Shown: positions 24,724-35,952 of the stretch, piece after piece
How positions within the stretch are numbered: position 1 is the first letter of the stretch
How the letters are laid out: every line of letters starts with the position of its first letter
Origin: Apiotrichum sp. Y4204
Taxonomy: Eukaryota; Basidiomycota; Tremellomycetes; Trichosporonales; Trichosporonaceae
Direction: 5' to 3'
Assembly (NCBI GenBank): GCA_025531455.1
Contig: JAMYHL010000110.1
Coordinates: 35,352 to 99,351 of the forward strand
DNA: 64,000 nt
Notes under the pieces: generated by a model
What the model was told of the DNA's origin: nothing
The model's input: only the letters and a program-made list of their open reading frames with translations
The model's database searches: none
Made by a program: the position numbers and the translations under genes

Positions 24724-26481
24724 ATGCTTGTCCGCGCATCGTTTAAGACCCGACAGGCTTTGCCTCTGCTTCAGCGGGGACTCGGCCTCAGACACCAATC
24801 GTCCGCCGCTGACCCGACGGTCCGTGATGGAAGCACTGCTCGTGCCACGCCGTCTCCCGCCTCAACGCAGGAGCTGGAGCCGTCTTTGGGCAGCAGCAAC
24901 CTCCTGAAGAGCACCCGCGAGGAGGTGAGTGATACTCCATTATCTTCAAGGCTAATTGCTTTCACAGGCCTTGGCCACCAAGGGCCTCGTTTTCACCGAT
25001 GGACACGGCCTGAAGGGTCCCACTGGCAAAGGACGCGAGACCAGGAAGATGAACCTCCACCAGGCAATTCGAGATGCTCTGCGGTTAGTTGCCTCGGAAA
25101 AGCAAGCTTGCTTACGGGTAGTACCGCGTTGGTCAACAATCCTAAGAGCTTTGTGTTTGGCGAGGATGTCAAGGCTCATGGCGTGTTGTGAGTTGTCACT
25201 GTCTGGCGTTGATCGACTACGCTGACATATTTTCCACAGCCGGTGCACCCAAGGACTTGCTGAGGAGTTTGGTGAGTCACGTCAGACAGCACGGCTGACA
25301 TCCCACAGGAGAGAAGCGGGTTTTCAACACACCCTTGACTGAGCAAGGCATTGCTGGCTTTGGCATCGGGCTCGCGAGCGTGGGCGCCACGGCCATTGCA
25401 GAGATTCAGTTTGGTGACTATGTAGGTATCCATACGAATGGGACACTAGCTAATCGCTTTTCAGATCTTCCCTGCCTTTGACCAACTGGTGAACGAGGCG
25501 GCAAAGCAGCGTTACGCCAGTGGAGGTTCATACCCTCTCCCAGGTGGATCCTTCACTGTCCGTGCTCCCGTGATGAGCGTCGGTCACGGAGGCCTCTACC
25601 ACTCGCAGAGTCCCGAAGTAAGTCCCCTCTCCCTCCCTAAATGTCACTGGCGACGTCACTTGCTGACAGTGTAGGGCTTCTTCTTGGGTGCGGCTGGTCT
25701 CAAGGTGGCAGTTGTTCGGTCGCCTCTTCAGGCCAAAGGTCTCCTCGCTGCGGCGTTCCGTGACCCCAATCCCACGATTATCTTTGAGCCCAAAGTTCTG
25801 TGAGTGCTTCACAATACCGCTTATCGCACAGCTAACCCAATGCAGGTACCGCGCTGCTGGTGAGCAAATCGTTCCCTCTGGTCCACTAACGCAATCCCAG
25901 TTGAGCAAGTTCCGGTTGATGAGTTCACATTGCCGCTTGAGCGTATCGACGAGATCCGGCCCGGCACCGACTTGACGGTCGTCTCATACGGCACGCCGTT
26001 GTACACAACCCGTGCGCACAGTCGTATTTCTAGATGCTAACCCCAGTCCGTGCGATTGAGCTTCTCTGCAACCCTCCTCCCAGCCTTGTGCAATTCCTCC
26101 CTGAGAGGCTTCGTCCTCCCAACCCCGCGCCATCCATTCAGCTGATTGATCTCCGTACCATCAACCCATTGCCTCTTGGGGAGATCACGGACGCTGTTCG
26201 CAAAACTGGCCGTATGGTCATCGTTCACGAAGCTGGCAAGAGCGGAAGCGTCGGTAACAACCTGGCCGGTGAGGTTGGTCGTCGCGCGTTTGATTACCTT
26301 GAGGCCCCCATTGGGCTTGTGGCAGGATGGGAGTAAGTGTTATTCACGGACTCTGCCAAAACGCTCAGTTTAGTATGCTGATATCAATTCCAGTGTGCCC
26401 GTTCCCCTGGCCTACGAGAAGTTCTACCAGCCCGATGTCATTCGAGTGTTCGACAAACTTGTTGAAACTCTGTCGTACTAA
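24724..26481 (+). CDS. BCKDHB: Branched-chain 2-oxoacid dehydrogenase E1 beta subunit, mitochondrial
   Basis: Beta subunit of the thiamine-diphosphate E1 component that decarboxylates the 2-oxoacids of Leu, Ile and Val in mitochondria. The N-terminus ([21 protein letters not shown]) looks like a targeting presequence. Family blocks are [156 protein letters not shown] and [20 protein letters not shown]. Several short introns are needed, including one after RDALR and one splitting HGV|F. All blocks are intact and match BCKDHB better than pyruvate dehydrogenase E1 beta. Confidence 0.94.
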
Positions 26482-26904
26482 ACAATGGAAACCGTCTGAG
26501 TTATGCATGGATCATTACATTACATACTGGATTTATTCGTCAACTTGGCGCAACGGGGCATGGTTGCACGCATTGCAGAACGAAGTCTGGTGATGGGATG
26601 ATGACCAGCTGCCATTATGTAAGAGAACTGCCATAAGCCAAATCGGCTAGGGCTGGAGTGGAGGCGCGACATCAACGGTCAGGCTGGGTAGGGGACCAGG
26701 GGTGTCGCGCTGGAACGCGTGGGTTTCAGACCAGAAGGCCAAATGACCTTCACAGGACGTAGGACATGCATGTTATAGCGCTGACCCATTCATGCCCCCT
26801 CGCTCATTTCCTGTGGCTCTTGTTGATCTTGTTCATTCCCGTGTCCTCCTCTCCGCTGAGATCCGCTTTTGATATCTTTTCGCACTTGAAACGACAACGC
26901 CATT
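26482..26904. promoter_or_regulatory. Spacer between BCKDH E1 beta and ERV41
   Basis: 423 nt between tandem genes. No gene, repeat or known motif seen; a C/T-rich stretch precedes the ERV41 start. Confidence 0.35.
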
Positions 26905-28572
26905 ATGTACGCTCCTCCAACTGGGCATCGTCCGCCCTCCTCTTTCCGCAATGGCGAGGGTAGCTCCTCCATATTGGAGGAACTCGACAAGTTTGCACCG
27001 ATCAAGAGCTTTGACGCGTTTCCCAAGGTATGCACCGTTTATGGATAGCTGCTAAACGATCCAGGTGCAGCCTACCTATACAGTTCGCTCCAAAAGGGGT
27101 GGCCTGTTGACCGCGGTTGTTGGCTTGGTCATCTTCATACTTGTCCTGGTTAGTCCTACCTAAGTCACTGTAACGATATTGATTGCTTTACTGACCTGTA
27201 GAACGATCTGGGCGAGTTCCTATACGGAGCACCAAGCTATTCCTTCCGCGTCGACCCCGGGATTGAAGAGAATCTTCAACTCAACGTGGATCTCACGGTG
27301 GCAATGCCCTGCCAATGTACGATTACATTTGTTGGATTCTTGTTGACGAAACAGTCCTATCGATCGATCTCCGCGATGCTGTTGGCGACAGGTTGCATCT
27401 TAGTAACCACTTTTCCAAGGAAGGAGTGAGGTTTTTGTTTTCCAACACAAGCTGACTCGGAGACCACTTTTAATCCCGGCAAAGCAACGTCCGTGAAGTG
27501 GGTCGCACCGGAGAGTTCTAGTTGCTAACCAAAGGCGTGTATCGGCTTCTGAACGTATCTCGGCATCCAAGGTTATCTCAGATTCAAGGCGTTCAACTCC
27601 CAATCAAAAAGGATCCCTTTCCGGTCTTCAAGCGTTGTTCTTGCCAAAAGGAAACCAGAAACAGCGCCATCTCGACTACCGTCCGACCCATGATGCCGAT
27701 GAAGAAGGTCCTGCATGCCGCATCTATGGCAGTGCCAGTGTCAAGAAGGTTACGGGGAATCTGCACATCACCACACTTGGTCACGGATACATGAGTTTTC
27801 ATCATACAGACCATGACGGTAAGCATGTCCCTGATTGTCACGAACTGACAGACTTAGTAATGAACTTGACTCATGTCATTCACGAGTTCTCTTTTGGTCC
27901 CTTCTTCCCCGCAATCGCTCAGCCGCTCGATGTGAGCCTAGACACCACAGATCATCGTAAGAACTCACACACCCTGGTGACGTGCTAAACCATGACAGCG
28001 TTCACTTCGTTTCAATACTTCCTCCGAATTGTTCCTACAACCTACATTGACGCCAGTGGACGTAAACTTGTAACGTCGCAAGTGGGTGAACTGATATGAA
28101 CAGAGCTGACGCCTAGTACGCTGTCACAGACTACTCGCGCACTTTTGACCACGGCCGTGGTGTCCCAGGCATATTTTTCAAGTACGATTTGGAACCCATG
28201 TCCGTCACAATCCGCGAAAGGACCACATCCCTCTATACCTTCCTGCTACGCCTTGTAGGCGTGATTGGTGAGTTTGGAACGACAATCCATTAATTCTACC
28301 ATCCTCGGAAAGGTGTTCTCCAGCGCGACGCCATACCTGGTATCGGAACCGGAATGAATCGCTAATCCTTCGCAGGAGGTGTTTGGACTGTCGCAGGATT
28401 CGGTCTGCGTATCGCGAATCGTGCCCAAAAGGAAGTTGTGAAAGCTGTCGGCAAAGAACAAGATATTATCCCCTCGTCCCTCCCCGCTTCTCAGTCCACA
28501 GCTTCCTTGAAGACCAGTAGTTGGGGCGCGAGTCGCGACGTGTGGGGAGGAGATGAGTTGAAGAGACGCTAG
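26905..28572 (+). CDS. ERV41: ER-Golgi vesicle protein ERV41 (ERGIC2 family)
   Basis: Membrane protein of COPII vesicles that, with ERV46, cycles between ER and Golgi and retrieves cargo. After a short cytosolic N-terminus comes SFDAFPKV spliced to QPTYTVRSKRGGLLTAVV, a first membrane segment (GLVIFILVLNDLGEFLYG), and then a large lumenal part. Lumenal landmarks are YSFRVDPGIEENLQLNVDLT, VAMPCQ, ACRIYGSASVKKVTGNLHI, NLTHVIHEFSFGPFFP, FTSFQYFLRIVPTTYID and YAVTDYSRTFDHGRGVPGIF. A second membrane segment (LYTFLLRLVGVIGGVWTVAGF) and a short basic tail ending DELKRR complete it. The start ATG at 26905 was preferred because the first exon reads directly into the family block. The exon structure between 27300 and 27640 is approximate. 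Confidence 0.88.
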
Positions 28573-28988
28573 AGTTGAACCCACGGGGACAGATATGCAC
28601 CAGATACTGTACATCGTTCTGGTGCTGTGACTTCATCACCTTGCGAAGACTTAGTCCTCACGCCTACTTGACTCATACTCATTAATCCGCCTTGGGCAAC
28701 AATGGACATTTCGACCAGGTCTCAAGGGCGAAGCAAAAAGACTTCCACTGATGGCTTTCTGACGGAGCGAGCGAAACGCCTTCAAGCCTACAACCGCACA
28801 GGCATGACCTTCCCTCCTTCTCCTCCTCTCATGCTCCCCTCACTTTCCAAGTCCATCTTTCTTTTCATCATTAATTCACAGTCATCATTCTCTCTTCCAT
28901 CTACCCACATACTTTGACTCACATAGATACAAACCGTCCGTACCTCACCAACCACCTCTCTCTCTGCGTTTCTCTCCTCGTACCCATA
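28573..28988. other. Spacer upstream of the coiled-coil gene
   Basis: A 416-nt gap. An ORF from 28702 begins with a plausible-looking stretch (LTERAKRLQAYNRTG). It could be an upstream exon of the following gene, but no clear splice pair links it, so it was not included. The second half is rich in C and T, like a promoter or leader. Confidence 0.35.
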
Positions 28989-30457
28989 ATGTCTGTCAGA
29001 GAGAGGGAGAGGCGTGCAGCCGCCAACGAGGCCCACTACAGGAACCTGGAGAGGACCGCCCAAACGAATCAAACATACATTAATCCCCCCTACCCTTCCA
29101 CTGAGTCTCAAGGTATGGGGATATTTGCCTCTCACTGACTCGTCAGCACCGAGCAGACTGGCGCATCGAACCACTTCTCGTTACTCTCCTTCTGTTCAAC
29201 CGACGCCATCCGACTACGCAGACGGCTACCACCACGACCGCGACCGACAGGTCAGGTCAGACAACGGTTACTACGCCTCAGAGAGCGACCCTCAAAATGT
29301 TCACCGCCAGGTATTGCCAAGATATCTGTACATCACTTGAATGCTGATTTCACAGCATTTTCCTAAACCCCATCAAGTCCCGGTCTGGGGTGGCAACCAC
29401 CATCATCAAAATGGGAACAGCTTTCATCAAAATAACAACAGCCTTCATCAAACCCGCTCGGACGACGGCCACATAATTGCCCAACTTCAGCAGCAACTCA
29501 CTGAGCAAAAGGAGCGCACGATAAAACTTGAAGTGGAAAATGCCCAGCAGAAAGGACGGTTGACGAAACTTGAGAAGGAAAACACCACGTATCAAGAGAA
29601 CGTGCGACAGGCCGAGAAGGAGTTATCGAATAGCTTAAAGCACCAGTTAACGTTGGGGCAACTCAACACGGCGCTGGAGACCGAAGTCACCAAGCTCAAA
29701 ACCGCTCTTCAAGAGTTGCAGCGCGAGAAAAACGCGAGCAGCAAATGTTTTGACGAGGTACTTACAACCCACCCCGTCTCGCCAGCGCACGTGAATATTG
29801 ACTCATTCATTTAGGAGCAGAAGCGCTTGAAACAGCAACTGTCACGAGCAGAGGAGAACCACAGGGCGAGTGTGGCACTGTTAAATGTTGGTAACCTTGC
29901 ATTAACGCTGCTCAAAGTCTGACCTCCAGATCCAGCTTGAACGCAGACGCGATCAAGCTTTTCAGCTCCGCTACGGGAATGACGCTCTTCTTCGAGAGGT
30001 ACAAGAGCTTCGACGACAGGTGAGCGGAATGGTAAGGAATTCGAATGACTAAATTCGGTAGTTGGAGGAGCACAAGACTGTTAACAATGCGACTTCCAAC
30101 TCAACTCGAGATGGAATGAACATCACGCCCCATCACTCTGTGAGGCAGGAAGTTGGTCATCAAGCTAACGTGGTCAGATGGTCAGCAATGAACATGCACG
30201 TGCCGCGTTTAATGAGAGGGACGGCTCTGTTAACAGCAGGCAGGAGCGACAGGTAAGTCTCTGTCTATGGCCGTGAAACCGTCTAATTGGCCAGGTCTAT
30301 GATCCAGCAGAGAACCAGAAAATGAGATACAACTCACTTCCAACGCGCAATGTTGCAAAGCCTCATCTCGGGGATGAGGATCCCTACGTGAGTGTCACAC
30401 TGGCCAATCTGCATGCTAATCAGCGCGCAGGCCCAGCTCGAGTCCGTTTTTCCCTAA
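28989..30457 (+). CDS. Coiled-coil protein of unknown function
   Basis: Not recognised as a known family. Several exons join in frame from MSVRERERRAAANEAHYRNL to DPYAQLESVFP at 30455-30457. The N-terminal third is disordered (Ser, Tyr, Asp and Arg rich, with DRDRQVRSDNGYYASESD), followed by a His/Asn/Gln-rich patch near 29400-29455. The middle is a long predicted coiled coil: IIAQLQQQLTEQKERTIKLE, KGRLTKLEKENTTYQENVRQ, ELSNSLKHQLTLGQLNTALE and KLKTALQELQREKN. It continues after an intron with QKRLKQQLSRAEENH and LLREVQELRRQ. The C-terminal part has no visible domain. It follows ERV41 and converges with RVS167. The heptad pattern suggests a structural or adaptor role, which is inference. The start could lie further upstream. 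Confidence 0.7.
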
Positions 30458-30598
30458 TTCTGTGACAATATTTTAGTCGAGAGTTCACCAAGTAACCAAA
30501 CAAGAAGCAGTCCTTGATAGAGCACGCGTCCGTATGTGATCACATTCCACACATCTGTCAACAATTTCTGGAGTTGCGAACTCGAAGTGTCAAGCGTC

Positions 30599-32219
30599 TT
30601 AGTCCAATTGGGTGTAGTTACCGGGGAATATACCCTGGACGCCATTCAGCTTGCCAGTCCACCAGTCTTCCGCGGAATCGGTGCGCTCAACGATCTCAAT
30701 CCGGTCACCTGCGTGGAACGACAGATCGCCGTGGGCCTGTAAAGTTACTTATTGGAACTTGCGATTGTCACTCACCTGGGCCTCATAGTCGAAGATGGCA
30801 GTGCAGAAGACTGTAGGAGCCGCACCAGGCTTGGGCTTGAGGGGGGGAGGGGGCGGGGGCGCCTTTTTACCCGCCAGATCCATCTTTCCTGCGGGAGCTG
30901 CAGAATAAGGGGGAGGAGCGGTGGCATTGTTGCTGCGGGACGAAGCCACCGATGTCTTGCGATCAAGGCCGGCCTTAGCGGAAGGTCCTGTGCGAGAGCC
31001 ACCAGAAGCAATGCGCGACTGCTGAAGCATCTTGGCTTTTTATTAGCAGTGTCACATGAGGATAAGCAGACATACCCGTTGACACAATCCGATTGGTAAT
31101 GGATAGCGCATCCAGTTGCTCGGCAGTATTGCCTTGTTGCTCCTCATAGATCTGCTCAATGTCGCGACGTTCCAGGTCATATTTGCCATCAGCGAACGAC
31201 TGCAGCTTCTCCATCATAATGTAGAAGACGTTGAGTCTGGGTGTCAGCCAGGACCATTTGAGAAAAAGAATAGAAAGACTCACTGCATGTAGTAGAATGA
31301 GTGGAAAAGCGGGTCCACAAAACGCGTTGCCATATGGAGGAAGGTTGGCAGTTCGGTCTTCAGAAGATTGTTGTAGTGCTCATATTCCCCGGAGGCGAGT
31401 TCGAAATCCTGCTCGACCTAACGTCAGAATGAACCATTGAACCGTGCGCACCTTGAACAGATTCTTCTCATCGCTGAGGCTCTTCTCCTTCTTCTGACGC
31501 AGCTTGTTCAAGCTGTTGTTGTGGCGGTCAAAGTCGACAAGCTTGTGGTCACGCTTCACACATGTCTTGCGAATCTTCTTGCAGATCTCATGCAGCTCCT
31601 TGCTGGGTTCCACAATACGCGACTCGATAAGGTCCAACTCGGGGGCAAGAGTCTCTAATTGTGAGTCCAAAGTTATGAACAGTGTACGAACCGTGAAGCT
31701 CGTCCATAAGGCGTTGATAGGCCGAGATATTGTTTACGGTGACTTCGGCCTTGGGAAACTTGGAGGACAAGTCGTACTCGCCACCAATCGGGGAGAATAG
31801 CGTGGCAAGCGACCCAGAGAAGCTTGATCCTGATGTGAGAAGGGCTGTACAAAGTCAGTCTCAATGGTAAAGACGTTCACGCACAAAGGACGGCGTCACG
31901 AAAGACAACAGAGTCCTTGAGGATCTTCTCAGAGGCCGTCTCCACAGCAGCAAACTTGCGCTCCCTGAAGTCTTGTCAGTTTGATTCACGATGCTAGCGA
32001 TGCTATGTGTGCACACACCAGTCGTTGTACTCGGCATCAGATGACTCTAAATGGTGAGCGGATCTTCATGCTTATAGTCGATTCAGGCGACATACTCTTG
32101 GACATGCCAATGCGACTACCGAGATTGTGCGGAGTCCTGGGTTGTCAGTCGACGGGGTGCTGTTGGAATGTTAATCGACGAAACGCTTACCGCTGCAAGG
32201 CTTTGGTGAGTCCCTTCAT
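30599..32219 (-). CDS. RVS167: BAR and SH3 domain protein, RVS167/amphiphysin-like
   Basis: Membrane-curving protein of endocytosis and the actin cortex. The N-BAR start [10 protein letters not shown] is spliced to [13 protein letters not shown] and then to the BAR helices: [91 protein letters not shown] and [21 protein letters not shown] linker rich in Ala, Pro and Lys ([18 protein letters not shown]) leads to a C-terminal SH3 domain: [39 protein letters not shown] and [11 protein letters not shown]. The domain order N-BAR, Pro-rich linker, SH3 fits RVS167/Hob1. The start ATG is at 32217-32219. It is divergent from VAC8. Confidence 0.92.
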
Positions 32220-33419
32220 GTTGTTCCCTCTGCCGGAAGCGACTTAACGACGGTTGTAAGCAGGAAGTAGCAGGAGTGAGAATGATAAGTGTAGTTGGGA
32301 GAATGGAAAGGTCGAGTGAATGAACTGAATCAAAAGGACGAGAGGATACGTCAGAGCCGCTGGCCAGGATGGCCAGGATGAGGATGACACGGCACAGCTC
32401 GACCGGTTCAACTGTACTGCTGCGCGCTGCGGCAGTGAACCAGTGGACGCAGTGCATAGTGGCCACGCAGCACGCACGCACAGCATGGCGCATGGCCAAG
32501 CTGGCTCCAGAGCTTCAGGGTTTCAAGGAGGGCCGTTTATGTAATCGAGAAGCATTAACCGTTATCTTTTTAGATTTTTGACACGTCATTATAATCACCG
32601 CGTCACGGATCACAGAGCTGGAGCGGCCGGAGCGGCCCACATCATCCGAGGCATGCGAGGCGCGCCCCCCGTACAGTATATGGTATATGGTACCCTGTCG
32701 CTCCATACGATGTACCATGCTACCACAGGGCCACAGTCAGTCAGAAGCAACGGACATGGGCAACCGGGGTGTTTGGGGGGGGGGGGGGGCAACCCACACA
32801 CACGCACCATGCGTCGTCGTACCGCGTCCCCCCTCTCCCTAACCTCCTGCCGGTTGCCTCTCAACCCCCTCTCACCGTCACTCGAGTCCAACCCACACAC
32901 ATAACCACAGCCACCCAAACATCATCATCATCCTGTGCGCGACACCATCCATTCTCTTCCAAGCTCCAAGCACCCACCACCACAACGACCGCGACCACCA
33001 CTCCTACCATTTGCACACACATACACATACACAACCCCCACCCCCACAAACAGTCACAAGAGGACGAGTTTGCGCTCATCTCTTTCGATTTCTCCAGCTC
33101 CGCACTTCCCTCGCACTTTTGACTGTACCCATCTCTCTCTTCTCCCTTCCGTGACTTTGTCACTCCACTCCCGTTGTCGTCCTAGGCAACGTGCTGACTG
33201 GCTGGTACTGCAAAGCACCTATCCATCCAGTTCATTTGCACGGCGTAGCGCGGTCCTCCCAACAAGCACTTGTCCTTCAACCGCATTTCCGTCTATTCGT
33301 TTCGTTTCATAACTTACTCGCCCTAATCACTCGGCGGCCCCATTTTCCCGTGGAATCAACGTTTGCGCTCTATTACCAAACGGTCTCTCTAATTCGTCTG
33401 AAACAAACCTCCCGCAACG
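32220..33419. promoter_or_regulatory. 1.2-kb divergent region between RVS167 and VAC8
   Basis: No gene recognised. It holds a run of 15 G at 32775-32789 and, toward VAC8, a C/A-rich and C/T-rich strand with many CACA and CCACC units (32790-33130), as expected for a basidiomycete promoter and leader. Overlapping ORFs are products of this simple sequence. Confidence 0.45.
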
Positions 33420-35619
33420 ATGGGCGGCGTCTGCAGCACCTGCTGCGGCCAGCGTCGCAAGAACAGCTACGAGCCACTTCTTCTTGAGAACGAGCGCGAG
33501 GCTGTTGCCGACCTGCTGCAATATCTTGAAAGTGAGTAATGGTAGGAAAAGCTGCTTGATCGATCGATTGCTCACCTCTCAGATCGGAGCACGACAAACT
33601 TCTTTACTGGATCCCCACTGGCTGCGTTGACCACTCTGTCTTTCTCAGACAACGTCGACCTCCAACGCTCGGCCGCACTGGCCTTTGCTGAGATCACCGA
33701 GAAAGAGGTTCACGAGGTTGGACGTGATACTCTTGACCCGGTTCTCTACCTGTTGACTAGTCATGACCCCGAGGTCCAACGTGCTGCCAGTGCCGCGCTA
33801 GGCAACCTTGCTGTTAATGGTATGCGCAACCCGTTGTCGCGTCGCGTCTTCAATGCTGACCCCGCACAGCTGAGAACAAACTCTTGATTGTCTCCCTCGG
33901 AGGGTTGGAGCCACTCATTCGCCAAATGCTGAGCCCCAATGTGGAGGTTCAGTGCAACGCAGTTGGTTGCGTCACTAACCTTGCCACTCATGGTTTGTAC
34001 CAAGACCCAGCCGGACGCCTTCTGTTTTGCTGACCGGTCATCAGACGAGAACAAGACGCCTATCGCCAAGTCTGGGGCGCTCGTTCCGCTCACGCGACTG
34101 GCCAAATCCAAGGACATGCGGGTCCAGCGGAACGCGACTGGAGCGCTGCTTAATATGACCCACTCTGGTGAGACTTTCAGCGTGTTCTGTGACTGATACG
34201 CCAGATGAAAACCGCCAGCAGCTGGTGAACGCTGGGGCTATTCCCGTCCTCGTTAGCCTCCTGAACTCCCCCGACACAGATGTTCAATATTATTGCACTA
34301 CCGCACTGAGCAACATTGCTGTCGACGGTAAGGATTCACTCACATTCTCAAGAGACTGACAGGTCATTAGCTGCGAACCGAAAGAAACTCGCCATGTCGG
34401 AACCGAAGTTGGTTCAAAGCTTGGTAGCTTTGATGGATAGCCAAAGCTTGAAGGTTCAGTGTCAGGCTGCTCTGGCACTTCGGAATTTGGCAAGCGATGG
34501 TAAGCATGCCTCCCACATGTCAAGCTGATATTCCAGAGAAGTACCAGGTCGACATCGTCAAAGCAGACGGGCTCAAACCCTTGCTCCGTCTTCTTCACTC
34601 GTCTTATCTACCGCTGGTTCTTTCGGCCGCTGCATGTGTCCGAAACGTGTCGATTCATCCCGCCAACGAATCGCCCATCATCGAGGCCGGCTTCCTCCAA
34701 CCTCTGATTGGCCTTCTCTCGTTCGATGAGAACGAGGAGGTTCAATGCCATGCGATCTCCACCCTCCGCAACTTGGCGGCGAGCAGCGAGAGCAACAAGG
34801 GAGCAATTGTTGAGGCTGGTGCCGTTGATCGCATCCAGGAGCTCGTTCTCCAGGTTCCTCTTGCTGTCCAAAGCGAAATGACCGCATGCGTCGCTGTTCT
34901 AGCCCTCAGCGGTAGGTTGGCATTGTTTACACCTCGCTGACACTGTAGACAACCTCAAACCCCAGCTTCTCGAAATGGGGATCTGCGAGGTCTTGATTCC
35001 GCTCACAAACTCGCCTAGCGTGGAGGTGCAAGGCAACAGTGCAGCTGCGTTGGGCAACTTGTCGAGCAAAGGTGAGGCAGCTTGATAGAGCAATCGATCT
35101 GACAACAGCCGCCGAGGACTATGCACCATTCAACGCCGTTTGGAACAAGCCTGATGGCGGGCTACACGCGTATCTGGTGCGCTTCCTCAGCAGCGCTGAT
35201 ACGACGTTCCAGCATATTGCCGTTTGGGTGAGTATATGCTGCACTACCTACATGCTGACATCAAGACCATTGTTCAACTTCTTGAGGCGAAGGACGCTCA
35301 ACTCACGAATAATATCCGCAACTCGACCATCCTTATCTCTTCGATCAGACAGCTTGCTGAGTCTGCCCCGTCGCCTCAGCCGGGTGGCGCCCGCGACGCA
35401 AAATCGACCTCGGACGACGAGTTTGATGACGATGGCGTGTTCGAAGATGGTGAAGGCGAAATCTACAGCCTTGCGCGACGCATTTTGGAGCTCATTGACA
35501 ATGATGATGCGGCGGAGAGGCTGGAAACCCAGCACAATGGCGAAGAGAGCTCTGGTGAGCCCAACGAGGACCATGCTGCTCTGCGAGCGAGCGTCCATCA
35601 GGCTCTCCGCGGCCAGTAG
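33420..35619 (+). CDS. VAC8: Vacuolar armadillo-repeat protein VAC8
   Basis: Adaptor on the vacuole membrane for inheritance, the nucleus-vacuole junction and autophagy. The start [10 protein letters not shown] offers Gly2 for myristoylation and nearby cysteines for palmitoylation. Ten exons give about 605 residues, near the 578 of yeast VAC8. Armadillo repeats follow in series, each ending in a short consensus: [73 protein letters not shown] and [12 protein letters not shown]. The introns are 33532-33582, 33820-33869, 33993-34044, 34168-34204, 34328-34370, 34500-34536, 34912-34948, 35072-35108 and 35228-35265. The first eight are all phase 1. The tail is acidic ([16 protein letters not shown]). 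Confidence 0.96.
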
Positions 35620-35952
35620 TTCCTGTACCTTAATCGTTTTATCGTGGTGGTTTTATGTGATGTGGGATGTACACGTTCACGACTGCTCTTGTTGGGCAAG
35701 TCTGACCGGCGGAATAGCACAGTCGCTCTCAAGTGACACATTCTTCCGACGCCAAACACGTCGTGACACGATCGCCGCGCTTGTTGACGATGGCACATGT
35801 CTGGGAGACATACTGTACAGTAGGGTTCGCGACCTTCCACTTCTTAGTTGACATTTGCCTCTTACCAACACTCAGTCTCCTGCCCCCGACATCTGTAAAA
35901 CACTTCAACGTATACTTAAAACTGGACAAGTCAGTGATTCCCACCTTACACG
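35620..35952. other. Spacer between VAC8 and the following unknown gene
   Basis: 333 nt. No gene, repeat or motif of note; it should contain the VAC8 3' end and the promoter of the next gene. Confidence 0.35.
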
